A stretch of DNA of 64,000 nt from Candidatus Poribacteria bacterium. Its GTDB lineage: Bacteria > Poribacteria > WGA-4E > WGA-3G. The notes beneath the pieces were generated by a model. The model ran no database searches, was not told where the DNA came from, and saw only the letters and a list, made by a program, of their open reading frames with translations. The stretch covers positions 108,388 through 172,387 of the forward strand of contig VXMD01000067.1 in the NCBI GenBank assembly GCA_009841255.1, in the 5' to 3' direction. Below, piece after piece: positions 7,842 through 16,525 of the stretch; positions within the stretch are counted from its first letter, which is position 1; each line of letters opens with the position of its first letter. The position numbers and the translations under genes are program-made.

Positions 7842-9776
7842 TTAACTTTCGACCGGGATCTCGGACATTAATTTTTGTGCTTCGCTTACCATTTTTGTCG
7901 GTGTAGACATTTTTTCACCGACTGCTAAGATTAACGTGTAAAAGTCATAAGCGGTTTGTAATTCATTATTGAGATGAGCACTTTCAGCAGCGTTAAAATA
8001 ACAGACGGTTGCCATTCGATGACATTCTTCAACGAGCGATGGCAAATTAGCGTAGCCATGGTTGTAGGCGGCGAGAATATAAGACTTTCCTGCTTCTTCC
8101 CATGAACGTTGCAGTTCGAATTGACGTGCCAAGCGCGTGTAATAAATTCCACCTTTTTTGGCGTTTTTCTTCGCGAGCCGCTGCTTCTCTGCGACCGTGT
8201 AAGCGAAGCGAGCGCGCGTATAACAGTTGGCAACAAGTTCTAAATCGTCTTTCTTGACAAAGTTGTTAGCCTGTTTTTGATAGAATCTACCGAGCTTCTT
8301 ATAAAGAACGTGGCACTGCCGGGTCCGCCCCTGTTGTTCATAGATTTGAATTTGCCGGAAGATACGAAATGCTTCTACTTCATGTGGATATTGGATGTCA
8401 CTGTGAATCTGGTCGAGTAGGAATTCCGGTGACGCTTCCTCAATTACGAGCCGATAATTGCCGGTTGCCCTAACGCGAGGACGTATGGGCGTTACATCTG
8501 TTGTTTCTTCTGGTACGGGTACTTGATGTTCAAACCATGTCCGAAGGACAGTGCTTTCATTCTCCGGTAATTTTTGAATGAGTGCAACAATTTCTTCAAC
8601 TGTCGGATTTGCTGGGAAGACCATGTTGGCGGCGCTGAGTTCTTCAAACAAATTGTCTATAGTTTTGGTTAACCCCTGATCGTCGACATAGAGACGGCTT
8701 GCTTTGCGGAGTTCCGATAGTAGACTTTGAAAGTCTTGGTTTTCGATGTAACGCGTGGCGAGCGTATAGTGTCTTTGAAGCTGGGTTGCCATCTTCTCGC
8801 GCTTATTATTTTCTTCTCTCTGCCGTCGTAGAAAAAAGAGGTTTTGATTCATCCGTTCGGCATCTGCGAGCGAGAGACGAAATGTTTTACGGTATCGTTC
8901 AAGTGCGCCTGCCAATTTTGGATTATTGGAATTAACGCTCGCATCAATAAGCTGAGAAACTTGTTTAACATATTCATCTTGGCGAATCCGATCCAGTTCT
9001 TCGTACATTTCATCGGCACCCTGATGGCGCTCAGAGAGTTGTCGATGTAGTGCTTTTTGCAGGAAATTGCGGAGTACTTCGGGACATCTATGGATTTCTT
9101 CTATTTCTCCGGCTGCTTTCTTTTTATCCATTTCCTTGTTTTCACCTGAAAATGGGAATCGTCCGGTTCCCGCTTGATACAAGATGAGTGCTGTGGAATA
9201 AAGATCGGCGCGATAGTCATAAGCCCCATAGTGTTGTTCGGGTGCCATGTAGCGTCGGGTGCCAGCCATAGTTTCAGCGAATTCAGTGGTTTCGCCAAAA
9301 ATGCGAGCGATGCTAAAATCGGCAACTTTTGCCTCTTTTTTGGTTGTGAGTAAGATATTTTGCGGTTTGATATCGCGATGCATAATTTTATGAGCATGTG
9401 CTGTCTTCAGTCCGCGACAAATATCTAAACCGATATTGAGCGTATCCGTTAGGCTGAGCGGTCCCTCCTGCATGAGTTCGTGAAGACTCTTGCCCTCAAC
9501 ATATTCCATTACGATCCACGCGACATAGTCCCCCTCGCCGGGTTCGACGGTATGAATGGAGACAATATTTGGGTCTCCCCAAATCTTAGACATTGCTTGA
9601 AACTCGGTCAACAAAAATTTCATTCTGCTGGCAGGGTAGGCGGTTTTTGCCAGGGCTTTAATCGCAACTTCTCGATTTGTCATTTCTTCGCGGGCGCGAA
9701 AAACCGAAGAGAATCCCCCCGAATTGAGAAACTCAAGCAATCTATATTTACCTAAGATTAGTTGGTCAATCTGCAT
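7842..9776 (-). CDS. Serine/threonine protein kinase with C-terminal helical repeats
   Basis: A 644-residue Hanks-type kinase. The domain occupies roughly residues 8-275, with a glycine loop NSGGFSSVF, the lysine in REVAIK (residue 40), HRDIKPQN (133-140), a metal motif reading DFS instead of DFG (153-155) and MAPEQ (177-181). The rest is helical, with a charged coiled-coil-like part near 300-330 and TPR-like helices from about 470 to the end. There is no obvious membrane segment, so it is probably cytoplasmic. The catalytic Lys and both Asp residues are present, so activity is likely despite the DFG change and two missing glycines in the loop. It leads the inositol-type cluster. Confidence 0.9.
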   Translation of the reverse strand: MQIDQLILGKYRLLEFLNSGGFSSVFRAREEMTNREVAIKALAKTAYPASRMKFLLTEFQAMSKIWGDPNIVSIHTVEPGEGDYVAWIVMEYVEGKSLHELMQEGPLSLTDTLNIGLDICRGLKTAHAHKIMHRDIKPQNILLTTKKEAKVADFSIARIFGETTEFAETMAGTRRYMAPEQHYGAYDYRADLYSTALILYQAGTGRFPFSGENKEMDKKKAAGEIEEIHRCPEVLRNFLQKALHRQLSERHQGADEMYEELDRIRQDEYVKQVSQLIDASVNSNNPKLAGALERYRKTFRLSLADAERMNQNLFFLRRQREENNKREKMATQLQRHYTLATRYIENQDFQSLLSELRKASRLYVDDQGLTKTIDNLFEELSAANMVFPANPTVEEIVALIQKLPENESTVLRTWFEHQVPVPEETTDVTPIRPRVRATGNYRLVIEEASPEFLLDQIHSDIQYPHEVEAFRIFRQIQIYEQQGRTRQCHVLYKKLGRFYQKQANNFVKKDDLELVANCYTRARFAYTVAEKQRLAKKNAKKGGIYYTRLARQFELQRSWEEAGKSYILAAYNHGYANLPSLVEECHRMATVCYFNAAESAHLNNELQTAYDFYTLILAVGEKMSTPTKMVSEAQKLMSEIPVES

Positions 9777-9818
9777 AATGGTCGCTTAAAGGGGACAGGG
9801 TCTACATTTTATGGTAAT

Positions 9819-9848
9819 ATAATTAACAGAATTACGATTAATTGTCAA
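9819..9848 (-). promoter_or_regulatory. Possible promoter of the kinase/iol cluster
   Basis: TTGACA on the minus strand (9843-9848) is followed after 18 bases by AATTAT (9819-9824). The -35 box is perfect and the -10 box is weak. Confidence 0.45.
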
Positions 9849-9873
9849 CATAAAAATACATTTTCAACCAATT

Positions 9874-9960
9874 TTTAATTTTACCTTGCGGAGGAATAAC
9901 CTGCGTTTCAACTCTGACGTGCGTCCCTCATCCCCGTCCTCCGCTCCGCTTACGGAGTAC
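9874..9960 (-). repeat. Copy of the dispersed CCGCAAGG leader-like repeat
   Basis: Read on the minus strand, this copy runs from a CTCCGTAAGCGGAG hairpin, through GGCGG/GGACGG-type and CACGTCAG-like parts, to CCGCAAGGTAAAATTAAAA. It is the most diverged full-length copy. It lies about 100 bp upstream of the kinase gene and just before its likely promoter, so here it does not supply a ribosome binding site. Confidence 0.6.
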
Positions 9961-10023
9961 GGATTTGGAACTAACGAACCTCTCTTAACTGACTGCCGAT
10001 TGCCAATCGCTAATTCTTTCTTT

Positions 10024-10683
10024 CTAAACTGCCTGAGAACCTGAGCGGGCGCGTTGGACCTCCTTGACTAACATCTCAGCTCTCTCAGTGAGTGTTGCGA
10101 ATTCACCGGCTGCGATGAGTTGATTGTTAACGAGGGCACTTCCGACTCCCAAAGCGGTTGCCCCGGCAGTGATAAAATCAGCTGCGTTTTCTACATTGAT
10201 GCCACCAGTTGGAACCAACGGGATTTGTGGCAGTGGCGCTTTCACATCCTTTATATAGTTGGCACCGACGCCGCTTGATGGGAATACCTTTACATAGTCT
10301 GCTCCTGTTTCCCATGCCATCAAGATTTCGGTTGGGGTAAATGCCCCCGGAATAACAACTTTACCGTAGCGATTACAAATTTCGATTACATCTGGTTTTG
10401 TAACCGGACTGACGACAAAATCAGCACCCGACAACATCACAGCGCGTGCTGTTTCTGCGTCCAATACCGACCCAGCACCAACGAGAACTTTACTTCCATA
10501 AGTGGCTGAAACGTTGTTAATGACTTGTAACGCATTGGGTGTTGTCATTGTTACTTCAATTACGTCAACCCCCCCTGCATGAATCGCCGCTGCTGCTTCA
10601 ATTAATTCATCTGCGCTATTCGCACGAATGATAGCGACAATACCACATGCTTCGATTTGTTGCATCTGTTTTAATTTTGTCAT
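10024..10683 (-). CDS. eda: KDPG/KHG aldolase (2-dehydro-3-deoxyphosphogluconate aldolase)
   Basis: The 219-residue class I aldolase barrel cleaves KDPG to pyruvate and glyceraldehyde 3-phosphate in the Entner-Doudoroff and hexuronate routes. Visible family features are GIVAIIRANSADELIEAA, the Glu in VIEVTMTTPNAL, GAGSVLDAETARAVMLSGAD, and the Schiff-base lysine region ADYVKVFPSS. The phosphate loop is PTGGINVENAADFI. I use ATG 10683, preceded very closely by GAGGAGGT. A TTG 12 bases upstream is part of that Shine-Dalgarno. It is a single gene with its own promoter. Confidence 0.92.
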   Translation of the reverse strand: MTKLKQMQQIEACGIVAIIRANSADELIEAAAAIHAGGVDVIEVTMTTPNALQVINNVSATYGSKVLVGAGSVLDAETARAVMLSGADFVVSPVTKPDVIEICNRYGKVVIPGAFTPTEILMAWETGADYVKVFPSSGVGANYIKDVKAPLPQIPLVPTGGINVENAADFITAGATALGVGSALVNNQLIAAGEFATLTERAEMLVKEVQRARSGSQAV

Positions 10684-10762
10684 AGACCTCCTCAAAATTA
10701 AGACGATTCGTTCGAGGCTAAAGGTGTTCTTAATATTGGCTTACAAGCACCATCTACAAAAG

Positions 10763-10792
10763 TTAATATTTTTGTTGCGATTTTTTTGTCAA
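10763..10792 (-). promoter_or_regulatory. Promoter of the KDPG aldolase gene
   Basis: A perfect TTGACA (10787-10792, minus strand) is followed after 18 bases by TATTAA (10763-10768), about 80 bases before the start codon. Confidence 0.55.
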
Positions 10793-10905
10793 TATGTTAT
10801 TTTTAAATAAATAAGGAAGCCTAGATTATCAATTACCGCTGATTCAGTGTATCTAATAGCAATTTTCGGCGTGTAGTTCCACCGACAAGTTGTTTTCAAA
10901 AAAGA

Positions 10906-12252
10906 ATGGAAGCTGTTCCACTACTCCCCTATCTGATCGGTTTAACAGGGTTACTCGTCCTCTCAGGCTTTTTCTCTGGCTCCGAGACGGCTTTATGCGC
11001 ACTTACGCGTGTCCAAATCGAAAGGCTCCGTCTTGAAAAGGGCAGTGCGTCTGCAATTGTCAGTTTTGTTGACAACCCACGTAGATTGTTTATTACCGTT
11101 CTCCTTGGTAATAATCTTGTCAATGTCTCCTTTGCAATTCTGATGCTATGGCTTGTTAAACAAGTGCTTCCCGAATACACAGAAGTGATTCAGTTTACGA
11201 CAGCGACAGCCGTCAGCGTCGTGCTTATGCTTATTTTCGGCGAGATGACTCCGAAAACTTTTGCGATTAAGCATGCGGAATTTTTTGCGAAAATCGCTGC
11301 GCCACCGCTATGGATATTTTCCATTATTATTTCGCCGCTACGTGGCTTGTTACGGCGGATCATTGACTTCCTTATCCCCGTATTCGGCGGACACCCATCA
11401 CCTACGGAACACCTCACGGCGACAGATTTTAGAGATATTGTCGATACCTACCACGAAGAAGCACTGCAGCCCGACGAACGGGAAATCGTGAGCAATATCC
11501 TTCAACTACGTGATATCGAAGCAAAAGAGATTATGGTACCGCGGACCGAAGTCGTTGCCGTCCCAACATCAAACACCATTCAAGAAACATTAAGACAAGC
11601 AAAGGAATATGGGTTCTCACGCATTCCGGTCTATCAAGACCAAATTGATAATATCTGTGGTATCTTCTATGTCAAAGATTTAGCACTTTGGCGACACGCC
11701 GCTGTGAATGCCCTTACAATTGATGCTTTCCTCGAAAAACGGGATCAGATTTCTGAAGCGCCATCTAATGCCTCCCTCATTCGTGAACCTATCTTCGTTC
11801 TTGAGACCCGTAAGATAGGGATATTGCTCCTACAACTCACACGCGAAAAGACCAAAATGGCGATTCTCCAAGACGAGTATGGAGGCGTTTCAGGAATTGT
11901 CACCACCGAAGACATTGTTGAACAGGTTGTTGGAGACATCGTCGATGAACATGATAAAGATGACTCTCCACCGGATCTTGTCAAACACTCTGAAACACCG
12001 CTGTTACTTGAAACTTCCGGGCGTATGAGCATTCGCGAGCTCAACCAGCAATTTGAACTAAAACTCAGCGAAGATGACGTAGACACCATTGGTGGGTATG
12101 TCCTTGGACTCTTTGGTCGCATTCCCTCCGTTGGCGAATCCTACATTGACGAGAATCGTATCGAATTTGAAATTACCGCTACAGAAGGCAATGCCATCAC
12201 AGGTTTATTTATTAAAATGCCGGTTACTGACGGAAACCAAACCGAAGTGTAA
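10906..12252 (+). CDS. CNNM/CBS-domain membrane protein (HlyC/CorC family)
   Basis: The 448-residue product has the three-part layout of the family. A DUF21/CNNM membrane domain (about residues 1-190) carries the signature FFSGSETALCALTRVQIERL. Two CBS domains (about 205-330) include KEIMVPRTEVVAVPTSN and ILQDEYGGVSGIVTTEDIVE. A C-terminal CorC/HlyC domain lies at about 350-440. Members are linked to magnesium or other cation export and to membrane stress; some are annotated as hemolysins without proof. A paralogue follows 27 bp downstream, so the two probably form an operon and perhaps a heterodimer. No strong Shine-Dalgarno is seen. Confidence 0.9.
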   Translation: MEAVPLLPYLIGLTGLLVLSGFFSGSETALCALTRVQIERLRLEKGSASAIVSFVDNPRRLFITVLLGNNLVNVSFAILMLWLVKQVLPEYTEVIQFTTATAVSVVLMLIFGEMTPKTFAIKHAEFFAKIAAPPLWIFSIIISPLRGLLRRIIDFLIPVFGGHPSPTEHLTATDFRDIVDTYHEEALQPDEREIVSNILQLRDIEAKEIMVPRTEVVAVPTSNTIQETLRQAKEYGFSRIPVYQDQIDNICGIFYVKDLALWRHAAVNALTIDAFLEKRDQISEAPSNASLIREPIFVLETRKIGILLLQLTREKTKMAILQDEYGGVSGIVTTEDIVEQVVGDIVDEHDKDDSPPDLVKHSETPLLLETSGRMSIRELNQQFELKLSEDDVDTIGGYVLGLFGRIPSVGESYIDENRIEFEITATEGNAITGLFIKMPVTDGNQTEV

Positions 12253-12279
12253 CAACAACGGATACCGGATACAAATCAA

Positions 12280-13644
12280 TTGAAAATTCTTCTATTATCG
12301 ATCTTTTTAATCGGTGCAGGTAGTACAGAACAGATAGCTGTATTAGGTTCGCTTGTGCTAGCAGTTCTTGTGTGCCTTGTCCTGTCAGCCTTTTACTCTG
12401 GTTCGGAAACAGCACTTGTTTCCGTGAACAAATTCCGAATTAATCAACTTGTTGAATCCGAGAACGCCAGAGCGAACATCGTTCATCGTTTAGTAGAATC
12501 ACCCCAGAGAATGCTCGCACTCACACTGGTCGGGACGAATCTCGCAAATGTGCTTATTGCTCAACTCGGTGAAGGACTTGTTGCCCGAGGACTCCCGAAC
12601 CTTGCAGTCAGTCTACAGGGACTCATTGCAACGGCGGGTATAACCGCTCTACTCCTCATCTTTGGAGAAATTCTACCGAAAACTATCTTTCGTGTCAAGG
12701 CAGATGCCTTAGCACTCCGCTACGCCTATCTTTTACGGCTCTCTGAAATGATTTTAGCACCCCTTATCTATCTTGTGCAAACTTTGACGCAGTTTATCGT
12801 CAAACTCATAGATCGGGGTGCAAGCACACCGAGTCCTGATGCCCAGCGTGAAGAACTAAGGCTTCTCGCAACAATGGGAGAACGTTCTGGCAATTTGCAC
12901 ACCGACCAACGGCGTATGATCCATAGCCTGCTCAATCTACAAAACCGGACGGTTGCACAGGTCATGGTCCCACTTGTCGACATTGTTGCGATTGAGAAAA
13001 ATACAAAATGTGAAGACTTTTTGCAGATTGCTGCTGAATCCGGCTTTTCAAGGATTCCGGTCTACGAAGAACAAATCTATAATATCGTTGGGATTGTGAA
13101 CCTCCTGGACGTTATTTATAATGACGTTGAATCAGAAGGGGATTCAAATCCTCACAAAAAATCAGATACCCTGCCTAATACGATTCAACCTTTCATTCGA
13201 ACAGTGTTGCACGTCCCTGAATCTAAAAACATTAATGCGCTTCTGAAAGAGATTCAGCATACCCGGCACACGATGGTATTTGCCGTTGATGAATATGGCG
13301 GTACCGTTGGTCTTGTCACCATCGAAGACCTTGTTGAAGAAATTGTTGGCGAATTTGCCGATGAACGTGATGCCCCCGAATTCATCCGTTTGATTACGCC
13401 TCAGCTCCTCGAATGTGATGCGAGAACAGAAGTAGATTTGCTCGAAGAACGCTACGGACTCGCAATTCCCGAAGGTGATTATGAGACGGTTGCTGGCTAT
13501 ATTTTGGATCGGACGGGTACGATTCCGGCAATTGGCTCTGAACTTGACTTAGGTGATTCTATCATCACAGTTATAGAGGCTGACGCGCGTGCTATCCGCA
13601 AGATTCGGATTCGGCGACGACTTGGACGCTTTTCAAACAATTGA
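12280..13644 (+). CDS. Second CNNM/CBS-domain membrane protein (HlyC/CorC family)
   Basis: A 454-residue paralogue of the preceding gene with the same order: CNNM membrane domain with FYSGSETALVSVNKFRINQL, two CBS motifs (VAQVMVPLVDIVAIEKNTK and FAVDEYGGTVGLVTIEDLVE) and a CorC/HlyC domain ending in a basic tail (RKIRIRRRLGRF). The predicted start is TTG at 12280. The next ATG would remove the first membrane helix, so an early non-ATG start is needed. The family fold forms dimers; two adjacent paralogues make a heteromeric cation transporter plausible, by inference. Confidence 0.88.
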   Translation: MKILLLSIFLIGAGSTEQIAVLGSLVLAVLVCLVLSAFYSGSETALVSVNKFRINQLVESENARANIVHRLVESPQRMLALTLVGTNLANVLIAQLGEGLVARGLPNLAVSLQGLIATAGITALLLIFGEILPKTIFRVKADALALRYAYLLRLSEMILAPLIYLVQTLTQFIVKLIDRGASTPSPDAQREELRLLATMGERSGNLHTDQRRMIHSLLNLQNRTVAQVMVPLVDIVAIEKNTKCEDFLQIAAESGFSRIPVYEEQIYNIVGIVNLLDVIYNDVESEGDSNPHKKSDTLPNTIQPFIRTVLHVPESKNINALLKEIQHTRHTMVFAVDEYGGTVGLVTIEDLVEEIVGEFADERDAPEFIRLITPQLLECDARTEVDLLEERYGLAIPEGDYETVAGYILDRTGTIPAIGSELDLGDSIITVIEADARAIRKIRIRRRLGRFSNN

Positions 13645-13759
13645 ATATGGAGGTTGTTCCTCTACAGAGATATCACCCCTACGAGGTTCAAGAAGGAATT
13701 CCTTTTGAGCATCCCAGCGAAGTGAATGTCTATAGGGCCCAGATTTCCACAGTTAGCAA

Positions 13760-14521
13760 TCAGAGAATTCCGAGTGGCGGCATTACAACAATTTCTTCAG
13801 TCACCATACCGGGGGGTTGCTGACAAACGGAGACAACCGTATCAGCCACATGTTCCGGTGTTAACATCAGCTTAAAGTCTGGGTGTTCCGGTACATCGTC
13901 CCAAAATGGGGTGTGCACTGACCCGGGTAACACAGCGGTAACTCGAATGTTCCGTTGGCGGACTTCACTGGCTAAAACCTTTGTCAGTGCTAAGGCACCT
14001 GCTTTCGCGGCGCAATACGCACTTGAAGCCTGAAAAGGGACTTTCGCGGCGATTGAAAGTACATTAATAATCTGACCACTCCCTCGTTCCAACATGGATG
14101 GAAGCGCGTACTTTGCACAAAGATAAACAGCCTTTAAATTGGAATTGAGTACCGTATCCCAGTCATCAGGATCGAAATCAACAACGGGTCCAAACTGACC
14201 GATCCCTGCGTTGTTAATCAGAATATCCACGCTTTGGTAAACATCCAATGTCCGTTGGATGAGTTGTTTCACAGCATCAACGTTGGTAACATCTGTCGGA
14301 ACAGCGAGTATGGAATCGGGGTTAGAAATCCTTCCTCTAAGCTCCGCTGCGACCTGTTCAAGTGTCTCACGGGTCCGTGCAGCGAGTACAATCTTCGCGC
14401 CTGCTACTGCGAAAGCGGAAGCGGTCGCTTTACCAATCCCTTTTGACGCGCCGGTAATCACGACGACCTTACCGTCAAGTTTTCCTATTTCTACCGCGTT
14501 GAGATAGTCGGGAGAAACCAT
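13760..14521 (-). CDS. Short-chain dehydrogenase/reductase (possible pterin reductase)
   Basis: A 253-residue classical SDR. The nucleotide motif is TGASKGIG, the structural motif is NNAG, and the catalytic Ser-Tyr-Lys lies in SIAAKVPFQASSAYCAAKAG. The Arg in LAARTRETLE after beta-2 hints at NADP(H). Its place at the end of a rhodanese-DUF-PTPS-folE series suggests it may reduce a pyruvoyl pterin, as sepiapterin reductase does. The sequence alone fits a generic 3-oxoacyl reductase equally well. The ATG lies directly after a partial copy of the dispersed repeat, which supplies the AAGGA ribosome binding site. Confidence 0.85.
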   Translation of the reverse strand: MVSPDYLNAVEIGKLDGKVVVITGASKGIGKATASAFAVAGAKIVLAARTRETLEQVAAELRGRISNPDSILAVPTDVTNVDAVKQLIQRTLDVYQSVDILINNAGIGQFGPVVDFDPDDWDTVLNSNLKAVYLCAKYALPSMLERGSGQIINVLSIAAKVPFQASSAYCAAKAGALALTKVLASEVRQRNIRVTAVLPGSVHTPFWDDVPEHPDFKLMLTPEHVADTVVSVCQQPPGMVTEEIVVMPPLGIL

Positions 14522-14545
14522 TTTTTAATTTTTCCTTGCGGGTTG
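14522..14545 (-). repeat. 3' end of the dispersed repeat, acting as RBS of the SDR gene
   Basis: On the minus strand the sequence CAACCCGCAAGGAAAAATTA ends six bases before the SDR ATG. It matches the 3' end of the other copies (CCGCAAGG then an A/T tract). The 5' hairpin part is absent. Confidence 0.55.
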
Positions 14546-14572
14546 AGCAAACGAGAAAGTCCAAGAAATATA

Positions 14573-15151
14573 TTAGGATACTTGGATACACCTCAGAAAC
14601 TCGGCACGCGTTGCACTATCTTCACGGAACGTCCCCAGCATAACATTCGTTGTCATTACCGGTGCTTGCTTTTCGACACCACGTGCCATCATACACAAGT
14701 GTCGTCCTTCCATCACTACCGCGACCCCTCGCGGGTCAAGGGCGGTTTCGAGGGATTCGGCAATCTCGCGCGTAAGACGTTCCTGAACTTGCAACCGACG
14801 GGAAAACATATCTACAATGCGCGGAATTTTACTCAAACCCACAATTCGTTTCCGTGGGAGATACCCAACATGACATTTACCCCAGAAGGGGAGGATATGG
14901 TGTTCACAGAGACTGTAAAATTCAATCTCCTTCACAATCACCATTTCGTCATAATCTTCGTCAAAGATAGCTCTATTCAGAATTTTATCAACGCTTTGAT
15001 GATAGCCGCTTGTCAAAAATTCCATGGCTTTCGCGGCACGATATGGTGTTTTCACTAAGCCTTGACGACTTGGATTTTCGCCTAAACTTTCAAGGATTTT
15101 TGTGTAAAGCCCTTCCAACTCAGGGGTAACGTTAGCTTGATTAAACTCCAT
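14573..15151 (-). CDS. folE: GTP cyclohydrolase I
   Basis: The 192-residue enzyme converts GTP to 7,8-dihydroneopterin triphosphate, the first step of folate and pterin synthesis. Zinc-binding and catalytic regions are visible: [20 protein letters not shown] (Cys-x2-His), [20 protein letters not shown], and the second Cys in [13 protein letters not shown] prefer ATG 15151. The longer frame begins with a TTG inside the Shine-Dalgarno (TTGGAGG). The spacing from GGAGG to the ATG is rather long, 14 bases. The leader shares a 16-base stretch (GAGGCACATTTTAACA) with the dispersed repeat copy at 16367-16454. Confidence 0.93.
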   Translation of the reverse strand: MEFNQANVTPELEGLYTKILESLGENPSRQGLVKTPYRAAKAMEFLTSGYHQSVDKILNRAIFDEDYDEMVIVKEIEFYSLCEHHILPFWGKCHVGYLPRKRIVGLSKIPRIVDMFSRRLQVQERLTREIAESLETALDPRGVAVVMEGRHLCMMARGVEKQAPVMTTNVMLGTFREDSATRAEFLRCIQVS

Positions 15152-15211
15152 TATGTTAAAATGTGCCTCCAATAGGCTGTATTTTATGTGCTTGCCCAGT
15201 AGAAAGATAGA

Positions 15212-16039
15212 TTACTCGCCGTAGTAGTCGAAATGGTTTTTGGGTGTCTCCCGCAAGCGAAGACGGTGTAGAACCACTGGGCGCAAATTCGGTTCTAACA
15301 CCTCCCAAAGCACTTTGACAAAGTTCTCCGAGGTCGGGTTGAGCGTCTCAAACTCGGGCGTATCGAGATTTAGATGTTTGTAGTCGAAACGCGCATAAAC
15401 CTGTTTCTGAACGACTTCGTCAAGAAGATTTAAACCCGCAACCAATCCGGTTTTCGTATCTACGCCGCCTTTGACGGTAACTTCAAGAACATAGTTATGC
15501 CCATGCCCAGCCGGATTATTGCACTTTCCGAAAATATCCCGGTTCTCTTCATCACTGAGCGCGTGGCTGTGCAAACGGTGGGCTGCGCTAAATTCGTAGA
15601 CTTTCGTAAGATAAACCATAGGTCCTTCCCCATAATAGTCTGCAAAATCCGTCGCACTTTCGTAGAGACGCACCCTGTGCAACATTCCGTCCGGTAAAGA
15701 GGAGACAAGCCGTTGCCAAATCTCTATAGTGATGTTCTCACATGTCGGTTGTAGATGCGGGTTCTTCGCGAAAACAGGATGTTGACGGTTTAGATGTTTG
15801 TGATCGTAATTGGCAAGCACCTCGGTCTTCAACACAGCGTCCAAGGTGACCAAATTGATGACCATACCGTCATCTACATCCACACAGCCTTTCACCATCA
15901 CCTCAAGCACATAATTATGCCCGTGGCTATTTGGGTTTGCAGCAGCACCAAACAACTTAAAGTTCTCCGCATCGCTTAATCCAAGGATACGATTATAATG
16001 TGATGCTTCAAACGCCGTCTGCCGAGTTAAGTAGTACAT
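15212..16039 (-). CDS. Tandem 6-pyruvoyl-tetrahydropterin synthase-like protein
   Basis: The 275-residue product holds two PTPS/QueD domains. Domain 1 (about 1-130) has the zinc histidines in FEASHYNR and HGHNYVLE. Domain 2 (about 140-275) has FSAAHRLHS and HGHNYVLE. PTPS turns dihydroneopterin triphosphate into 6-pyruvoyl-tetrahydropterin. Domain 2 keeps the catalytic Cys of the eukaryotic-type motif (CNNPAGHGHNY), whereas domain 1 reads AANPNSHGHNY and has lost it. Both keep a YDHKHLN- or FDYKHLN-type stretch. It lies between a DUF4242-like gene and folE. Single-domain PTPS proteins are about 140 residues and form hexamers, so the fusion may build trimers of dimers. Confidence 0.88.
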   Translation of the reverse strand: MYYLTRQTAFEASHYNRILGLSDAENFKLFGAAANPNSHGHNYVLEVMVKGCVDVDDGMVINLVTLDAVLKTEVLANYDHKHLNRQHPVFAKNPHLQPTCENITIEIWQRLVSSLPDGMLHRVRLYESATDFADYYGEGPMVYLTKVYEFSAAHRLHSHALSDEENRDIFGKCNNPAGHGHNYVLEVTVKGGVDTKTGLVAGLNLLDEVVQKQVYARFDYKHLNLDTPEFETLNPTSENFVKVLWEVLEPNLRPVVLHRLRLRETPKNHFDYYGE

Positions 16040-16072
16040 CGGTTTCGTGATGTTACGTTGTCTATCAAAGAC

Positions 16073-16366
16073 CTAAGCATTGTGCCGCGGCGGAACAACG
16101 AGTTCAGCGTTGATTGACTCATATTGAACCGCCATGAGCCATTCGCCCGTTCCGCGTATCTGGACATTGCACTTTTTCAGCCACTCGATTAAGGCAACGC
16201 TGTTGCGCGCTTCCCATTCGCAGACCATTCGTCCTGATAGTGTATCGCACAAGACTCGGATATTGATTACATCAGCGTTTTCTTCTTCTTTGAAACGCTT
16301 CAGCAATCGTGAAACGTCTTGGCGTGTCATGCAGGCAATAACATGGGTAGAAACAAATTTGGGCAC
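16073..16366 (-). CDS. DUF4242-like small protein
   Basis: I place the start at GTG 16366, giving 97 residues beginning MPKFVSTHVIACMTRQDVSR. It follows the repeat-borne CCGCAAGGAAAATTAAAA. A longer open frame to 16471 would translate the repeat itself. The length and beta-alpha-beta pattern, with the stretch GRMVCEWEARNSVALIEW, resemble the DUF4242/nickel-binding SCO4226-like ferredoxin-fold family. This is a tentative match. It lies 33 bp before the PTPS gene on the same strand, so it may be part of the pterin operon. Confidence 0.6.
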   Translation of the reverse strand: MPKFVSTHVIACMTRQDVSRLLKRFKEEENADVINIRVLCDTLSGRMVCEWEARNSVALIEWLKKCNVQIRGTGEWLMAVQYESINAELVVPPRHNA

Positions 16367-16454
16367 TTTTAATTTTCCTTGCGGTTCGATGAAATGGGTC
16401 GTGTTAAAATGTGCCTCGGCGTATATCCGTCCCGGCGCGTTGCTTGGGACTACG
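16367..16454 (-). repeat. Copy of the dispersed CCGCAAGG leader-like repeat, with RBS
   Basis: On the minus strand this 88-base copy begins CGTAGTCCC, closes a hairpin with GGGACGGATATACG, continues GAGGCACATTTTAACACGAC and ends GAACCGCAAGGAAAATTAAA directly before the GTG of the DUF4242-like gene. The stem pair CCC/GGG differs from the CCTGC/GCAGG of the copy at 37726, a compensatory change. Confidence 0.7.
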
Positions 16455-16525
16455 ATCTTTGGTTCAGGCACGTCGCAGGGATTCTCACTAGCGAAGCAGG
16501 TTTCCCAAGACTGACAGCTATTCCT

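Noticed and set aside
13641..13823. A 60-codon plus-strand frame overlapping the stop of the second CNNM gene
   Set aside because: It overlaps genes at both ends, has no motif and no ribosome binding site.
16367..16471. A longer start for the DUF4242-like gene that would translate the repeat (RIYAEAHFN...EPQGKLK)
   Set aside because: The same repeat elsewhere is non-coding, and the GTG at 16366 has the conserved repeat-borne ribosome binding site at the right distance.
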